A stretch of 64,000 nt of DNA, from contig NZ_RQYM01000011.1 of NCBI RefSeq assembly GCF_003859945.1, forward strand, positions 1-64,000, given 5' to 3'. The notes beneath the pieces were generated by a model. That model was given only the letters and a program-made list of their open reading frames with translations, searched no databases and was not told the DNA's origin. The stretch is from Leucobacter sp. OH1287. GTDB taxonomy: Bacteria; Actinomycetota; Actinomycetes; Actinomycetales; Microbacteriaceae. Of this stretch, positions 43,642 through 52,296 are shown in pieces (position 1 is the stretch's first letter; every line of letters starts with the position of its first letter). A program made the position numbers and the translations under genes.

Positions 43642-43961
43642 TTACACTACTACTGACAAAAACCATCGCGGTGCAGGCGCTGCTTGCCCTGCAAACAGCG
43701 ATCCCCGCCGATTCCTCATCAGATTCTAATCTGTGGATCCTGCTGGCCGGCCCCGCAGCGGGTGTCGGCGTCTACACCAGCATCTACCTCTACTACCGCA
43801 ACACGGACAAGTCACACAGTTTCGAGACAGAAACCCGGGTGGCGCACAAACCCATCAACGGCAGTGACAACAAGGTGGACGAGATCAGAGGAACCGCCCG
43901 CGGTGAGATCCAGGGCAACAACGTTAACTCACCCAGGGTGCGCGTCAACCGCTTGCAGTAA
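43638..43961 (+). CDS. Small membrane protein of the SPFH/zinc-ribbon module
   Basis: A 107-residue protein starting with GTG, overlapping the zinc-ribbon gene by four bases (GTGA). It has a hydrophobic N-terminus (LLLTKTIAVQALLALQTAI), a polar loop, a second hydrophobic helix (LWILLAGPAAGVGVYTSIYL) and a polar, basic C-terminal half of about 50 residues. The position matches YdjH in ydjGHI-like loci, but I cannot claim sequence homology by eye. The close coupling suggests it is part of the same complex. Confidence 0.72.
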   Translation: MITLLLTKTIAVQALLALQTAIPADSSSDSNLWILLAGPAAGVGVYTSIYLYYRNTDKSHSFETETRVAHKPINGSDNKVDEIRGTARGEIQGNNVNSPRVRVNRLQ

Positions 43962-44029
43962 GCGCAGCGCGTGGTGTAGCGAAGCGCGGGTCTATCGGGA
44001 ATGGCGGGCTTGACCCCGATGTTAGAGAA

Positions 44030-44077
44030 AATGTCCTGACACACCCACAAAAACTGTGAACGATGTGTCAGGACATT
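44030..44077 (-). terminator. Long hairpin after tRNA-Ser(GCT), homologous to 40891-40937
   Basis: A 14-bp stem (AATGTCCTGACACA with TGTGTCAGGACATT, 44030-44043 with 44064-44077). Read on the minus strand it begins four bases after the tRNA CCA and ends in TTTTCTCTAA. The loop contains TTCACAGTTTTTGTGGG, nearly the loop of the hairpin at 40891. Confidence 0.75.
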
Positions 44078-44080
44078 ACA

Positions 44081-44172
44081 TGGCGGAGACGGGGGGATTT
44101 GAACCCCCGGTCCGGTTTAACCCAGACCCTTCATTAGCAGTGAAGTCCATTCGGCCGCTCTGGCACGTCTCC
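44081..44172 (-). tRNA. tRNA-Ser (anticodon GCT)
   Basis: A class II tRNA on the minus strand. Acceptor GGAGACG pairs with CGTCTCC, anticodon stem CTTCA/TGAAG encloses CTGCTAA (anticodon GCT), a long variable arm follows, and the T loop is TTCAAAT. CCA is encoded. It is convergent with tRNA-Ser(TGA) 3.2 kb away. Confidence 0.96.
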
Positions 44173-44256
44173 TCGCGTTTGCACGCGAAAACTATCTTAA
44201 CACATAAACGCTGTGCTGTGACGGGGAGGCATAACAGCACTCAGCGAGTCACTAAA

Positions 44257-45552
44257 CTAGCGCGTTCGCCCGCCTGAGCAGGTTGTGTCAGATGCTTTCT
44301 GCCCGGTAACATCCGCGAGCACATCGTCTGTGACAGGCGCTGTGCCGGAGCCATCAGAGGCGGTGCCAGCCGCTCCGCCGGTGGCGTTCGGATCCGCACC
44401 CGGATCGGTTGCTGCACCACCGGTGTCGCCAGTGCTGCCGTCTGCTGCGGTGCCCGGGTCAGCTGCGGAGGTGTCGACGCCCTCACCGGGGCCGCCGATT
44501 GTGAAGTCCTGGTCTGACAGGATCCGCGCCATCAGCTCATCGCCCGCAACCGTGTTCGGTGCGAGCCTGCCCTGCTGGTAGGGGTGATCGTAGCTTGGGT
44601 ACTGCACGAAAGTGATGTTTTCGAGATCGATTTTGCGGATCGTCTCAGCCACCGCCTGCATAAACTCGACAGACGCCATATTGCTGTAGAGTGTCATGTT
44701 CTCAACAGCGGCTTTAGCGAGCGAGTACACCTTGGCGGGGTTACCGAGGGTGTCGGAGCTGCGGATTTGACGCATCATCGCCGCCATAAACACCTGCTGG
44801 TTGCTGATGCGGCTAACATCGCTGCCATCACCGACACCGTACCTGGTGCGCAGGAACTGCAGCGCTTCTTTACCGATCAGGGTGACCTCACCGGCTGGCA
44901 GGTTGAGTTCAGTGTTCGGGTCTTCAATCGGCTGGGTGAGGCACACATCAACGCCGCCGAGCGCGTTAGACATCGCGGTCACACCGTCAAAAGTGATTAG
45001 GCCAGCGTAGGGGATTGTGGCGCCGGTGAGTTCCTCAATGGTTGCAACCGTGCACGGCAGGCCACCATACTGCAGGGTTGTGTTGAGCTGCTGCTCAGAC
45101 ATTGCGGAGTAGAAGTTCTCTTCACCGTTCGGGCCGGGGCAGCTCGGGATTGACAGCATCAGGTCGCGAGGGAAACTAACCACGGTGGCGCGGGTGTGAT
45201 CCGCTGAAATGCGCAGCAGCATTGTGACGTCGTTGAGTTCACCGAGCTCACCGTCATCAATCTCCTGGCCCTGGCGGGTGTCTGACCCGACCAGCAGCAC
45301 GTTTAGTTCACCCTCGAGGGTTTTCGGAGCCTCAACCTTGGCGGTACCCTTTGGCGGTTCAATGGTTGTGACCTTGCTGCTGATGTCAAGCAGTGCGTAG
45401 GCAGCAACAGATACCAGGCTTAAGCCGAGCACTAAAATTCCCGTCAAGAGCCCTTTTATACCGTTGCGCAGCGAACTCGAGGGGCGCAGTTTACCGTGCC
45501 GGGCTGCGTGCAGGTTTGCCGCGGCATGTTTAGCTGTTTTTCGCACTTCCAC
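44257..45552 (-). CDS. LytR-CpsA-Psr (LCP) family cell-wall glycopolymer ligase
   Basis: Membrane-anchored enzyme that transfers teichoic-acid-like or other glycopolymers from lipid carriers to peptidoglycan. The 431-residue product has a basic cytoplasmic N-terminus, one transmembrane helix (about 33-53) and the LCP domain. Key segments are LLVGSDTRQG, NDVTMLLRISADHT, VSFPRDLMLSIP, GGVDVCLTQPIED and the Arg-rich LRTRYGVGDGSDVSRISNQQ. The last 90 residues are a Thr/Gly/Ala/Asp-rich disordered tail. The GTG start follows TAGACA by six bases. It diverges from the mevalonate operon. Confidence 0.93.
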   Translation of the reverse strand: MEVRKTAKHAAANLHAARHGKLRPSSSLRNGIKGLLTGILVLGLSLVSVAAYALLDISSKVTTIEPPKGTAKVEAPKTLEGELNVLLVGSDTRQGQEIDDGELGELNDVTMLLRISADHTRATVVSFPRDLMLSIPSCPGPNGEENFYSAMSEQQLNTTLQYGGLPCTVATIEELTGATIPYAGLITFDGVTAMSNALGGVDVCLTQPIEDPNTELNLPAGEVTLIGKEALQFLRTRYGVGDGSDVSRISNQQVFMAAMMRQIRSSDTLGNPAKVYSLAKAAVENMTLYSNMASVEFMQAVAETIRKIDLENITFVQYPSYDHPYQQGRLAPNTVAGDELMARILSDQDFTIGGPGEGVDTSAADPGTAADGSTGDTGGAATDPGADPNATGGAAGTASDGSGTAPVTDDVLADVTGQKASDTTCSGGRTR

Positions 45553-45558
45553 TCCACT

Positions 45559-45564
45559 TGTCTA
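45559..45564 (-). promoter_or_regulatory. Leaderless -10 box for the LCP gene
   Basis: On the minus strand TAGACA ends six bases before the GTG at 45552. A GGAG between them could instead serve a second in-frame GTG two codons later. Confidence 0.4.
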
Positions 45565-45694
45565 TGTTTCTTAAATATAAAGATTACCGTGGAATTGACC
45601 GTGATTGCTGAGAGAGTGGGGATTAACATAGACAGTTCCCGTAAAATAGGTCTTTTGTGGGGGAAAGTTAGAACGCGATATCCACGAGAGATTT

Positions 45695-46660
45695 ATGGTC
45701 AATTTTTTTAAGCATCAAAAGCGCCCAGCGCCCCTGTCGGGAACCGGTGAAGCGCACGGTAAATCAATCCTGATCGGTGAACACGCAGTGGTCTATGGCG
45801 CACCCGCGATCGCGTTCCCGCTGCACGATCTGAAGGTGAAAGCGACGGTGACAGGATCCGCCGCCAGCCACATCGACTCCGAGGTGTTCTCGGGAGCGAT
45901 CACAATCGCCCCCGAGCGGCTCAGGCCCCCGCTCGCGGCAATGCACGAGGCCGCTGGCCGGTTCGGACTGGATCCTGACCGCCTGCACCTGCGAGTTAAC
46001 AGTCCCATCCCGGTTGAGCGTGGACTCGGATCCAGCGCCGCCGTTTCAACCGCGATTGTGCGCGCCGTCGCTGACGCGGCAGGCCAAAAATTGACTGATT
46101 CGGAGCGGTTCGCGCTCGTGCAACACGCTGAGCAGGTTGCGCACGGCACCTCCTCCGGTCTGGACGCGCACGCGGTCGCCGCTGACACAGCGCTTCGCTT
46201 CCGCAGCGGCACCCCAACCCCGCTGCGCAGTAAAGTGCCGGTGACTCTCGTCATCGCGGACACCGGCAACCCCGGCAAAACCTCGATCGCGGTCGGCGGT
46301 GTTAGGCAGCTGCGCGAGAACCACCCCCGTTTCGTAAACGGTCTGATCGACAAGCTCGCGAGCCTCACCGACGGGGCTGAACGGGCGCTGCTGCTCGGAA
46401 CACTTCCCGATCTCGGCCAGATTCTCACCGAGGCACACTTCACGCTTGATGAGCTCGGCGTCAGCTCCCCGGACCTAAACGCCCTGTCAAAAGCTGCCAG
46501 GGAGGCTGGAGCTTTGGGCGCTAAAATGACTGGAGGCGGTCTCGGTGGCTGTATTATCGCGCTGTCTCCAAACGCTGAGGCTGCGACCGAGATCGCTGAG
46601 CGGGTGAGCGCTGCTGGCGCTGCACGCACCTGGGTTTCAACCCTCGAACAGAACGTTTAA
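45695..46660 (+). CDS. mvk: Mevalonate kinase
   Basis: GHMP-family kinase forming mevalonate 5-phosphate, first gene of the mevalonate operon. The 321-residue product has GKSILIGEHAVVYGAPAIAF (motif 1), the ATP loop VERGLGSSAAVSTAIVRA (near 107), the catalytic-Asp segment HGTSSGLDAHAV (near 152) and motif 3 KMTGGGLGGCIIAL. ATG 45695 has GAGAGATTT upstream. The order of the following five genes equals the Streptomyces CL190 cluster. The 142-bp gap to the divergent LCP gene holds the operon promoter, which I could not place with confidence. Confidence 0.94.
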   Translation: MVNFFKHQKRPAPLSGTGEAHGKSILIGEHAVVYGAPAIAFPLHDLKVKATVTGSAASHIDSEVFSGAITIAPERLRPPLAAMHEAAGRFGLDPDRLHLRVNSPIPVERGLGSSAAVSTAIVRAVADAAGQKLTDSERFALVQHAEQVAHGTSSGLDAHAVAADTALRFRSGTPTPLRSKVPVTLVIADTGNPGKTSIAVGGVRQLRENHPRFVNGLIDKLASLTDGAERALLLGTLPDLGQILTEAHFTLDELGVSSPDLNALSKAAREAGALGAKMTGGGLGGCIIALSPNAEAATEIAERVSAAGAARTWVSTLEQNV

Positions 46661-46672
46661 TCCAAACCGGGA

Positions 46673-47653
46673 GTGGCAACAACAATGCGGGCAACAGCAA
46701 TCGCTCACCCAAACATCGCGCTAATCAAATACTGGGGCAAACGCGATGAAGACCTGATTCTCCCGGTCGCAGGCTCCCTCTCCATGACGCTCGACACCGT
46801 CGCAACCCGCACAACCGTCACCCTCGGCGGTGAAAGAGACACCTTCACGCTGAATGGTGAGGCGGCGCAGGGTGGATCCGCGAGCAAGGTTTTTCGATTT
46901 TTAGACCGGGTGCGCAGCCTTGCGGGGTCGCACACCCCCGCCGCGGTTGTGTCGCACAATGACGCACCAACAGCTGCGGGTCTCGCGTCCTCAGCGTCCG
47001 GTTTTGCGGCCCTCGCGCTCGCTGCCAGCACCGCCTACGGGCTGGAGTTGACCCCGCGAGAGCTGAGCAGGTTGGCGAGGCGCGGATCCGGTTCCGCCTG
47101 TCGTTCGACGGTTGACCGGTTCGCGGTCTGGCACGCGGGAACAGATGACGAAACCTCCTACGCGGAACAGATCGACGCCCCGGATATGCGCATGATCGTC
47201 TGCGAGATTAACGCCGGCCCGAAAGCTGTTTCAAGCCGCGACGGGATGCTGCTCACCCGCGACACCTCGCCGTTTTATACCGAGTGGGCGCCGTCAACGG
47301 AGCGGGCGCTGGAGCGGATGATTGCGGCCTGTCAGGCGGGCGATTTTACGCGGATCGGTGAGCTCACCGAGCTGCACGCGATGCGGATGCACGCACTCAC
47401 GATGACAACAGAACCGCCGCTGCGCTACCTCGCACCGGCCTCCTTTGCAGCCTTCGATGCGATCGCAAAACTTCGCGCGGACGGGGTTGAAGCCTACGGC
47501 ACCGCAGATGCTGGCCCGAACGTTGTCGCCATCTCACGACCCGCTGACGCTGAGCGGGTGGCCGCGGCTCTCAGCGAGTTCGGCAAAACCCACATCGCCG
47601 CCCCGGGCCGGGGCGCATACCTGGCGGCAGACGGCAGCGGCGAGGCAGCCTAG
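46673..47653 (+). CDS. mvaD: Diphosphomevalonate decarboxylase
   Basis: Converts diphosphomevalonate to IPP with ATP. The 326-residue GHMP-fold product starts at GTG and shows the family's IAHPNIALIKYWGKRD, SLSMTLDT, the ATP loop PTAAGLASSASGFAALA, and ARRGSGSACRSTVDRFAVW with the decarboxylase-specific GSGSACRS. The catalytic Asp lies in DAGPNVV. It starts 12 bp after mvk and overlaps the next gene by one base. Confidence 0.95.
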   Translation: MATTMRATAIAHPNIALIKYWGKRDEDLILPVAGSLSMTLDTVATRTTVTLGGERDTFTLNGEAAQGGSASKVFRFLDRVRSLAGSHTPAAVVSHNDAPTAAGLASSASGFAALALAASTAYGLELTPRELSRLARRGSGSACRSTVDRFAVWHAGTDDETSYAEQIDAPDMRMIVCEINAGPKAVSSRDGMLLTRDTSPFYTEWAPSTERALERMIAACQAGDFTRIGELTELHAMRMHALTMTTEPPLRYLAPASFAAFDAIAKLRADGVEAYGTADAGPNVVAISRPADAERVAAALSEFGKTHIAAPGRGAYLAADGSGEAA

Positions 47654-48825
47654 TGGTGCGGGTGAGCGTTCCGGGCAAACTGTTTCTTGCCGGAGAGTAC
47701 GCAATCGTGGAGCCCGCACACAGCGCGGTGCTGGTCGCGGTTGACCGGTTTTTAACCGTTGAACTAACAGCAACCGACGGTGAGGCGTCTGGCGGCGAGG
47801 GGCTCGGAGGCGAGGAGCTCGGCGGCGTCGTTGAATCCTCTGAGTACGGGGCGAATCCGCTCAAATGGCACCACACTAAGAAGGCGGCCGCCGACACAAC
47901 CGCGGCGGCGGTTGAGTTTCTTGGGGAGCGCCGCGACTATGTCACAGCGGCTCTGCAGACCTGCGAAAAACTTCGCGCTGAGCGGGGGATTTCACCGCGC
48001 GGTTACGATCTGACGATCACCTCCAAGCTGAACGGCGATAACGGCGACAAGCTTGGGCTCGGCTCGTCGGGCGCGGTTGTTGTGGCTATTGTTGCGGCAC
48101 TCAGCGAACACTACGGCATGGGGTTGAGCACCGCGGAACGGTTTAAGGTTGCGCTGCTCGCTGCCGCACAGATTTCCCCGCAGGGCAGCGGCGGCGACAT
48201 TGCGGCGAGCACGCTGGGCGGGTGGATCCACTACCGCAGCCCCGATCGCAGGCAGGTGCTTGAGGACTACGCGACAGGGTCGGTTTCGGCGGCGCTCAGC
48301 AGCAGAGGCTGGCACGGTTCAGCGGCGTACTCGCTGCCCGCGCCAAAGCAGACCCACCTGCTTGTTGGGTGGACGAAAGCGCCCGCGCTAACCGACAAAC
48401 TGGTCGCCAACCTGCAGCAGCGCACACCCAGAAACAGTCCGGTCTACGCCGATTTTTTGACCACCAGCGAGCACGCTGTGACCGAGCTGGTGACCGGTAT
48501 TGTGACCGATAACGGGGAGCAGATCAGCGGCGCGATTGAGCTTGCGAGACAGAACCTGGCGACGCTCAGCGACGCGGCCGCGATCACGATTGAGACACCA
48601 GCGCTGCAGCAGATGCGGGAGCTTGCCGCGGCGGTCGGTGTTGCCGCAAAAACCAGTGGCGCCGGGGGCGGCGACTGCGCGATCGCGTTGCCGGCGGATC
48701 CCGCAAAACACGACGCGGTTGCTGCGGCGTGGCAGCGCGCAAACATTTCAGTGCTTGACCTCAGCGTTGCTGGCGCAACCGACGGCGCGGGTCAGATAGG
48801 GAGCGGGGAGAGTTTTGAGCTTTAA
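47653..48825 (+). CDS. Phosphomevalonate kinase
   Basis: GHMP kinase forming diphosphomevalonate from phosphomevalonate. The 390-residue product has GKLFLAGEYAIVEPAHSAVLVAV at the N-terminus, the ATP loop LGLGSSGAVVVAIVAAL (near 135), the QGSGGDIAASTLGG segment with the catalytic-region Asp, and KTSGAGGGDCAIAL near the C-terminus. The GTG start shares its G with the TAG stop of mvaD, implying coupled translation. A Gly/Glu-rich insert lies around residues 43-60. Confidence 0.93.
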   Translation: MVRVSVPGKLFLAGEYAIVEPAHSAVLVAVDRFLTVELTATDGEASGGEGLGGEELGGVVESSEYGANPLKWHHTKKAAADTTAAAVEFLGERRDYVTAALQTCEKLRAERGISPRGYDLTITSKLNGDNGDKLGLGSSGAVVVAIVAALSEHYGMGLSTAERFKVALLAAAQISPQGSGGDIAASTLGGWIHYRSPDRRQVLEDYATGSVSAALSSRGWHGSAAYSLPAPKQTHLLVGWTKAPALTDKLVANLQQRTPRNSPVYADFLTTSEHAVTELVTGIVTDNGEQISGAIELARQNLATLSDAAAITIETPALQQMRELAAAVGVAAKTSGAGGGDCAIALPADPAKHDAVAAAWQRANISVLDLSVAGATDGAGQIGSGESFEL

Positions 48826-50014
48826 CGAGACAGGCGGATCAGGTACCCCAGACCAGGGCAGTCTGCCAGGCCAGGGCAGTGCTCCGGAGCAGAGCGACAT
48901 CGCGCTTGCCGCATCCCGCAAAGAGGACCACATCAGGTACGCGCTGCAGCAGCAGGCCGCTGCGGCGGGCGGCGGGGGAGTCTCCGCCGCTGGAGCTGCC
49001 GGAGCGGGGGATCGCGGATCCACCCCGCACAACGACTTCCAGGACATCGAGTTTCTGCACCACGCCCTAAGCGGCATCAACCTCGCCGATGTTGATCTCG
49101 GGGTTGAGGTTGCCGGGATGCGCTGGCAGACACCGCTCTACATTAACGCGATGACGGGCGGCACCGACACCGCGCTGCACATCAACACGGTGCTCGCCGA
49201 GGCGTGCGCGGCGACGGGTGTTGCGATCGGGTCAGGATCGGTTGGCATGGCGCTCGACGACCCAGACTGCGCAGCAAGCTTCCGGGTGCTGCGTGAGCGC
49301 AACCCGGACGGGCTGGTGTTCGCCAACATCGGTGCCGGGCGGCCGGTGGATCACGCCCTCCGCGCGGTCGACCTGCTCGCCGCCGACGCCCTGCAGGTCC
49401 ACGTCAACGCTGTGCAGGAAACGGTTATGCCCGAGGGCGGCAGGGATTTTGGCAACTGGCTTCCACTGCTCGCGGAGATTGTTGAGCGGGTACAGGTGCC
49501 CGTGATTGTGAAAGAGGTCGGCTGCGGGCTGAGCGTGAAAACGCTGCGGCAGCTTGCCGAGATTGGGGTGACGGTTGCGGACGTGAGCGGCACCGGTGGC
49601 ACGAGTTTCGCGGCGATTGAGGCTGCTAGGCGCAGCGACAGTTTCACTGACCTGAACGATTTTGGTCAGTCGGCGGTGTGCTGCCTGCTTGACGCAGCTG
49701 CCGCGCAGCTGCCGTTGACGCTGCTCGCCTCGGGCGGCGTAAAAACCCCGCTCGACGTGGTAAAAGCGGTTGCGCTCGGGGCAACGGGCGTGGGTGTTGC
49801 GGGCAGTGTTTTGCCGTTGGCAGTTTCCGGAGATGCTGAGAGTGTTGCAGAGCATCTAAAATGGATGCAACAGCGCACAAAAGAACTGTTTGCGCTGCTG
49901 GGTGCAAACTCTGTTTCGGCAGCGCGTCACTGTGACGTGCTGATCCGCGGCAGGGTGCGCGAGTACTGTGAGCTGCGAGGGATCAACGCTCAGGCGTACG
50001 CCCAAAGATCTTAA
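48815..50014 (+). CDS. fni: Isopentenyl-diphosphate delta-isomerase, type 2 (FMN)
   Basis: FMN- and NADPH-dependent isomerase balancing IPP and DMAPP. The 399-residue product has RKEDHIRYAL, INAMTGGTD, GSGSVGMALDD, VHVNAVQE-type LQVHVNAVQETVMPEG, VIVKEVGCGLS, DVSGTGGTSFAAIEAARR and LLASGGVKTPLDVVKA. The N-terminus has Gly/Ala-rich inserts not usual for the family. Start is TTG (MSFNETGG), overlapping the phosphomevalonate kinase gene by 11 bases, so translation is probably coupled. Confidence 0.94.
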   Translation: MSFNETGGSGTPDQGSLPGQGSAPEQSDIALAASRKEDHIRYALQQQAAAAGGGGVSAAGAAGAGDRGSTPHNDFQDIEFLHHALSGINLADVDLGVEVAGMRWQTPLYINAMTGGTDTALHINTVLAEACAATGVAIGSGSVGMALDDPDCAASFRVLRERNPDGLVFANIGAGRPVDHALRAVDLLAADALQVHVNAVQETVMPEGGRDFGNWLPLLAEIVERVQVPVIVKEVGCGLSVKTLRQLAEIGVTVADVSGTGGTSFAAIEAARRSDSFTDLNDFGQSAVCCLLDAAAAQLPLTLLASGGVKTPLDVVKAVALGATGVGVAGSVLPLAVSGDAESVAEHLKWMQQRTKELFALLGANSVSAARHCDVLIRGRVREYCELRGINAQAYAQRS

Positions 50015-50044
50015 CGGTTTATCGAGAATAGCGCGGTGCAAAAC

Positions 50045-51094
50045 ATGGCAACTCCTGAAACACTTATCACGGGTATCCCAACCAGCTGGGTTGGCCCGCT
50101 TAGGATCACAGGCAATGTGCTTAATGAAGAGGTCAGTGTGCCGCTTGCCACCTACGAGACACCGCTGTGGCCGTCGGTTGGTCGCGGGGCGAGCATCTCT
50201 CGCATGCTGGATGACGGGATCCGCGCCACCGTGGTTGATGAGCGGATGAGCAGGTCGTCGGTTTTTACGGCGGTGGATGCTGCAACAGCGGTCGACGCGG
50301 CGGTAACAATCGAGTCGCGTTTTGCCGAGCTTGCCGAGCTGGTGTCGCAGCGTAGCCGCTTCGCGAAGCTTCTGGAGATCCACACCGAGGTGGTTGGTAA
50401 CCTGCTGTTTGCCAGGTTTGCGTTTAGCACCGGTGACGCTTCCGGTCACAACATGGCAACCGCGGCCGCTGAGGCGATTATGGGGCGCGTGCTGGAGTGG
50501 GGGATCGGTGTCGCTTACGGGTCAATCTCGGGAAATTACTGCACCGACAAGAAACCGTCCGCGGTTAACGGGATTCTCGGCCGTGGTCGCCGCACCGTCG
50601 CCGATATGCTGATCCCGCACGAGATTGTTGCGCAGCGGCTGCGCACAACCGCCGCCGAAATAGTCGCGCTAAACACGCAAAAGAACCTTGTCGGCTCAAA
50701 CATTGCCGGTTCGCTCCGGTCAGCAAACGCCCACTACGCCAACATGCTGCTCGGGATTTATCTTGCGACCGGTCAGGATGCGGCAAACATTGTTGAGGGA
50801 TCACAGGGCATCACCTACGCGGAGGAGCGCGAGGAGGGTCTCTACTTCTCCTGTACGCTGCCGCACCTGATCGTTGGCACGGTCGGTAACGGCAAGCATC
50901 TGCCGCACGTTCAGCAGAACCTCGATAAAATGGGTTGTGGAGATGATCGTGAGCCCGGGCAGAACGCCCGCCGGCTCGCCGCGATCACCGCCGCTACCGT
51001 GCTGTGCGGTGAGCTGTCGCTGCTTGCAGCGCAAACCAACCCTGGTGAGCTGATGGCAACCCACGTTGCTATGGAACGCCAGCCTCAGAAATAG
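50045..51094 (+). CDS. mvaA: Hydroxymethylglutaryl-CoA reductase
   Basis: NADPH-dependent reduction of HMG-CoA to mevalonate. The product of about 350 residues resembles the short Streptomyces CL190 enzyme: VPLATYETPLWPSVGRGA, VVDERMSRSSVF, FSTGDASGHNMAT with the catalytic Asp, ISGNYCTDKKPSAVNGILGRGR with the catalytic Lys, AANIVEGSQG and LCGELSLLAAQTNPGELM. The His near the C-terminus (THVAMER) is the likely catalytic acid. It has no membrane domain. ATG 50045 and GTG 50036 are both possible starts. It follows the isomerase gene by about 30 bp. Confidence 0.94.
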   Translation: MATPETLITGIPTSWVGPLRITGNVLNEEVSVPLATYETPLWPSVGRGASISRMLDDGIRATVVDERMSRSSVFTAVDAATAVDAAVTIESRFAELAELVSQRSRFAKLLEIHTEVVGNLLFARFAFSTGDASGHNMATAAAEAIMGRVLEWGIGVAYGSISGNYCTDKKPSAVNGILGRGRRTVADMLIPHEIVAQRLRTTAAEIVALNTQKNLVGSNIAGSLRSANAHYANMLLGIYLATGQDAANIVEGSQGITYAEEREEGLYFSCTLPHLIVGTVGNGKHLPHVQQNLDKMGCGDDREPGQNARRLAAITAATVLCGELSLLAAQTNPGELMATHVAMERQPQK

Positions 51095-51109
51095 GAGTTT
51101 AGCTGCGCG

Positions 51110-52267
51110 ATGGCTGTTGGCATTATTGACATGGAGATGGCAAGCACACACAACTGTGTGACGCTTGACACGCTCGCTGAGGCAACCGGGGTGGATCCAA
51201 ACAAGTACCGCTTCGGGCTTCGGCAAGAGGTTTTCAGCGTCCCCGCGATCGACGAGGACGCGGTCACGGTCGGCGCAACCGCCGCGCACAGGCTCCTGGA
51301 GCGCACCGGATCTGACGGGATCCGCACCCTCATTTTTGCCACCGAATCGGGCGTTGACCAGTCAAAATCTGCTGGGCTGTTTGCGCAGTCGCTGCTTGAT
51401 TTGTCACCGAACCTCAGGGTTGTTGAGATGAAGCAGGCCTGTTACTCTGCAACGGCGGCGCTGCAGTTCGCGCTCGGCCTGGTCGCCCGCAACCGTGATG
51501 AGCGGGTGCTTGTGATCGCCGGTGATATTGCGCGTTACGCGGTTGATACGGCTGGGGAGCCAACGCAGGGCGCTGGCGCTGTTGCGATGCTGGTGGGGGC
51601 GGATCCGCAGCTGCTGGAGATTGAACCGGTTAACGGTGTCTGGTCAGCCCACATCGATGATTTTTGGCGGCCAAACGACCTCAGCACCCCGCTTGTTGAC
51701 GGCGCGCTCTCGCTTGATGCCTACCTCGGTGCGTTCACCGGTGCGTGGGAGGATTTCACAGCCCGCGGCGGTGCTGCGCTCTCGGAGATTGACTATTTTG
51801 TGCACCACCAGCCGTTCACGAAGATGGCGGTGAAAGCCCACAATCGTCTAGCTGAGCACACGGGTGTGAAACTTGGTGCGTCACTGGTTGAGCCGAGCCT
51901 TAGCTACACCCCGGTCTTCGGCAACACCTACACCGCTTCCCTCTATCTCGGGTTGCTGTCGCTGTTGCACAGCGACATCGACCTGACCGGCAAACGGATC
52001 GGGCTCTACTCTTACGGCTCGGGCGCCGTCGGCGAGTTCTTTACCGCGGTTGTGAAGCCCGGCTATCGGGAGTTTTTGCGTCCCGAGATTGTGCGGCAGA
52101 CGGCGGATCAGCGCACCCCGCTCGACTACGAGGCATACCGTGCTCTGCACGCGGCCCACGAGCGCGGCAGCCAGGTGGACTACCAGAACCCGCGCGTTAC
52201 AAGCGCGCCTTTCCGGTTCGGTGGTGTCAGCGGCGGTGCACGATTTTATGAGAAAACGCTAAAGTAA
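51110..52267 (+). CDS. mvaS: Hydroxymethylglutaryl-CoA synthase
   Basis: Condenses acetyl-CoA with acetoacetyl-CoA to HMG-CoA, the entry step of the pathway. The 385-residue product shows the catalytic Cys in VEMKQACYSATAAL (near 111), the His in FVHHQPFTKM and the C-terminal glycine segment IGLYSYGSGAVGEFF. ATG 51110 has ATAGGAG upstream. It is the last gene of the mevalonate operon. An acetoacetyl-CoA thiolase gene was not seen in the window. Confidence 0.95.
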   Translation: MAVGIIDMEMASTHNCVTLDTLAEATGVDPNKYRFGLRQEVFSVPAIDEDAVTVGATAAHRLLERTGSDGIRTLIFATESGVDQSKSAGLFAQSLLDLSPNLRVVEMKQACYSATAALQFALGLVARNRDERVLVIAGDIARYAVDTAGEPTQGAGAVAMLVGADPQLLEIEPVNGVWSAHIDDFWRPNDLSTPLVDGALSLDAYLGAFTGAWEDFTARGGAALSEIDYFVHHQPFTKMAVKAHNRLAEHTGVKLGASLVEPSLSYTPVFGNTYTASLYLGLLSLLHSDIDLTGKRIGLYSYGSGAVGEFFTAVVKPGYREFLRPEIVRQTADQRTPLDYEAYRALHAAHERGSQVDYQNPRVTSAPFRFGGVSGGARFYEKTLK

Positions 52268-52284
52268 CCCCCAACCTAGCTCGT

Positions 52285-52290
52285 TAAACT
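52285..52290 (+). promoter_or_regulatory. Leaderless -10 box for the PGPGW-family gene
   Basis: TAAACT ends six bases before the ATG at 52297. Confidence 0.5.
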
Positions 52291-52296
52291 TAAACC

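Noticed and set aside
40887-44080. Interpretation of the tRNA-Ser interval as an integrated phage or conjugative element
   Set aside because: No integrase, no duplicated tRNA 3' end as an att site and normal G+C content; only the hairpins are repeated.
45793-46629. 278-residue antisense frame over mevalonate kinase
   Set aside because: Ser/Ala/Pro-rich shadow frame created by codon bias of the mevalonate kinase gene.
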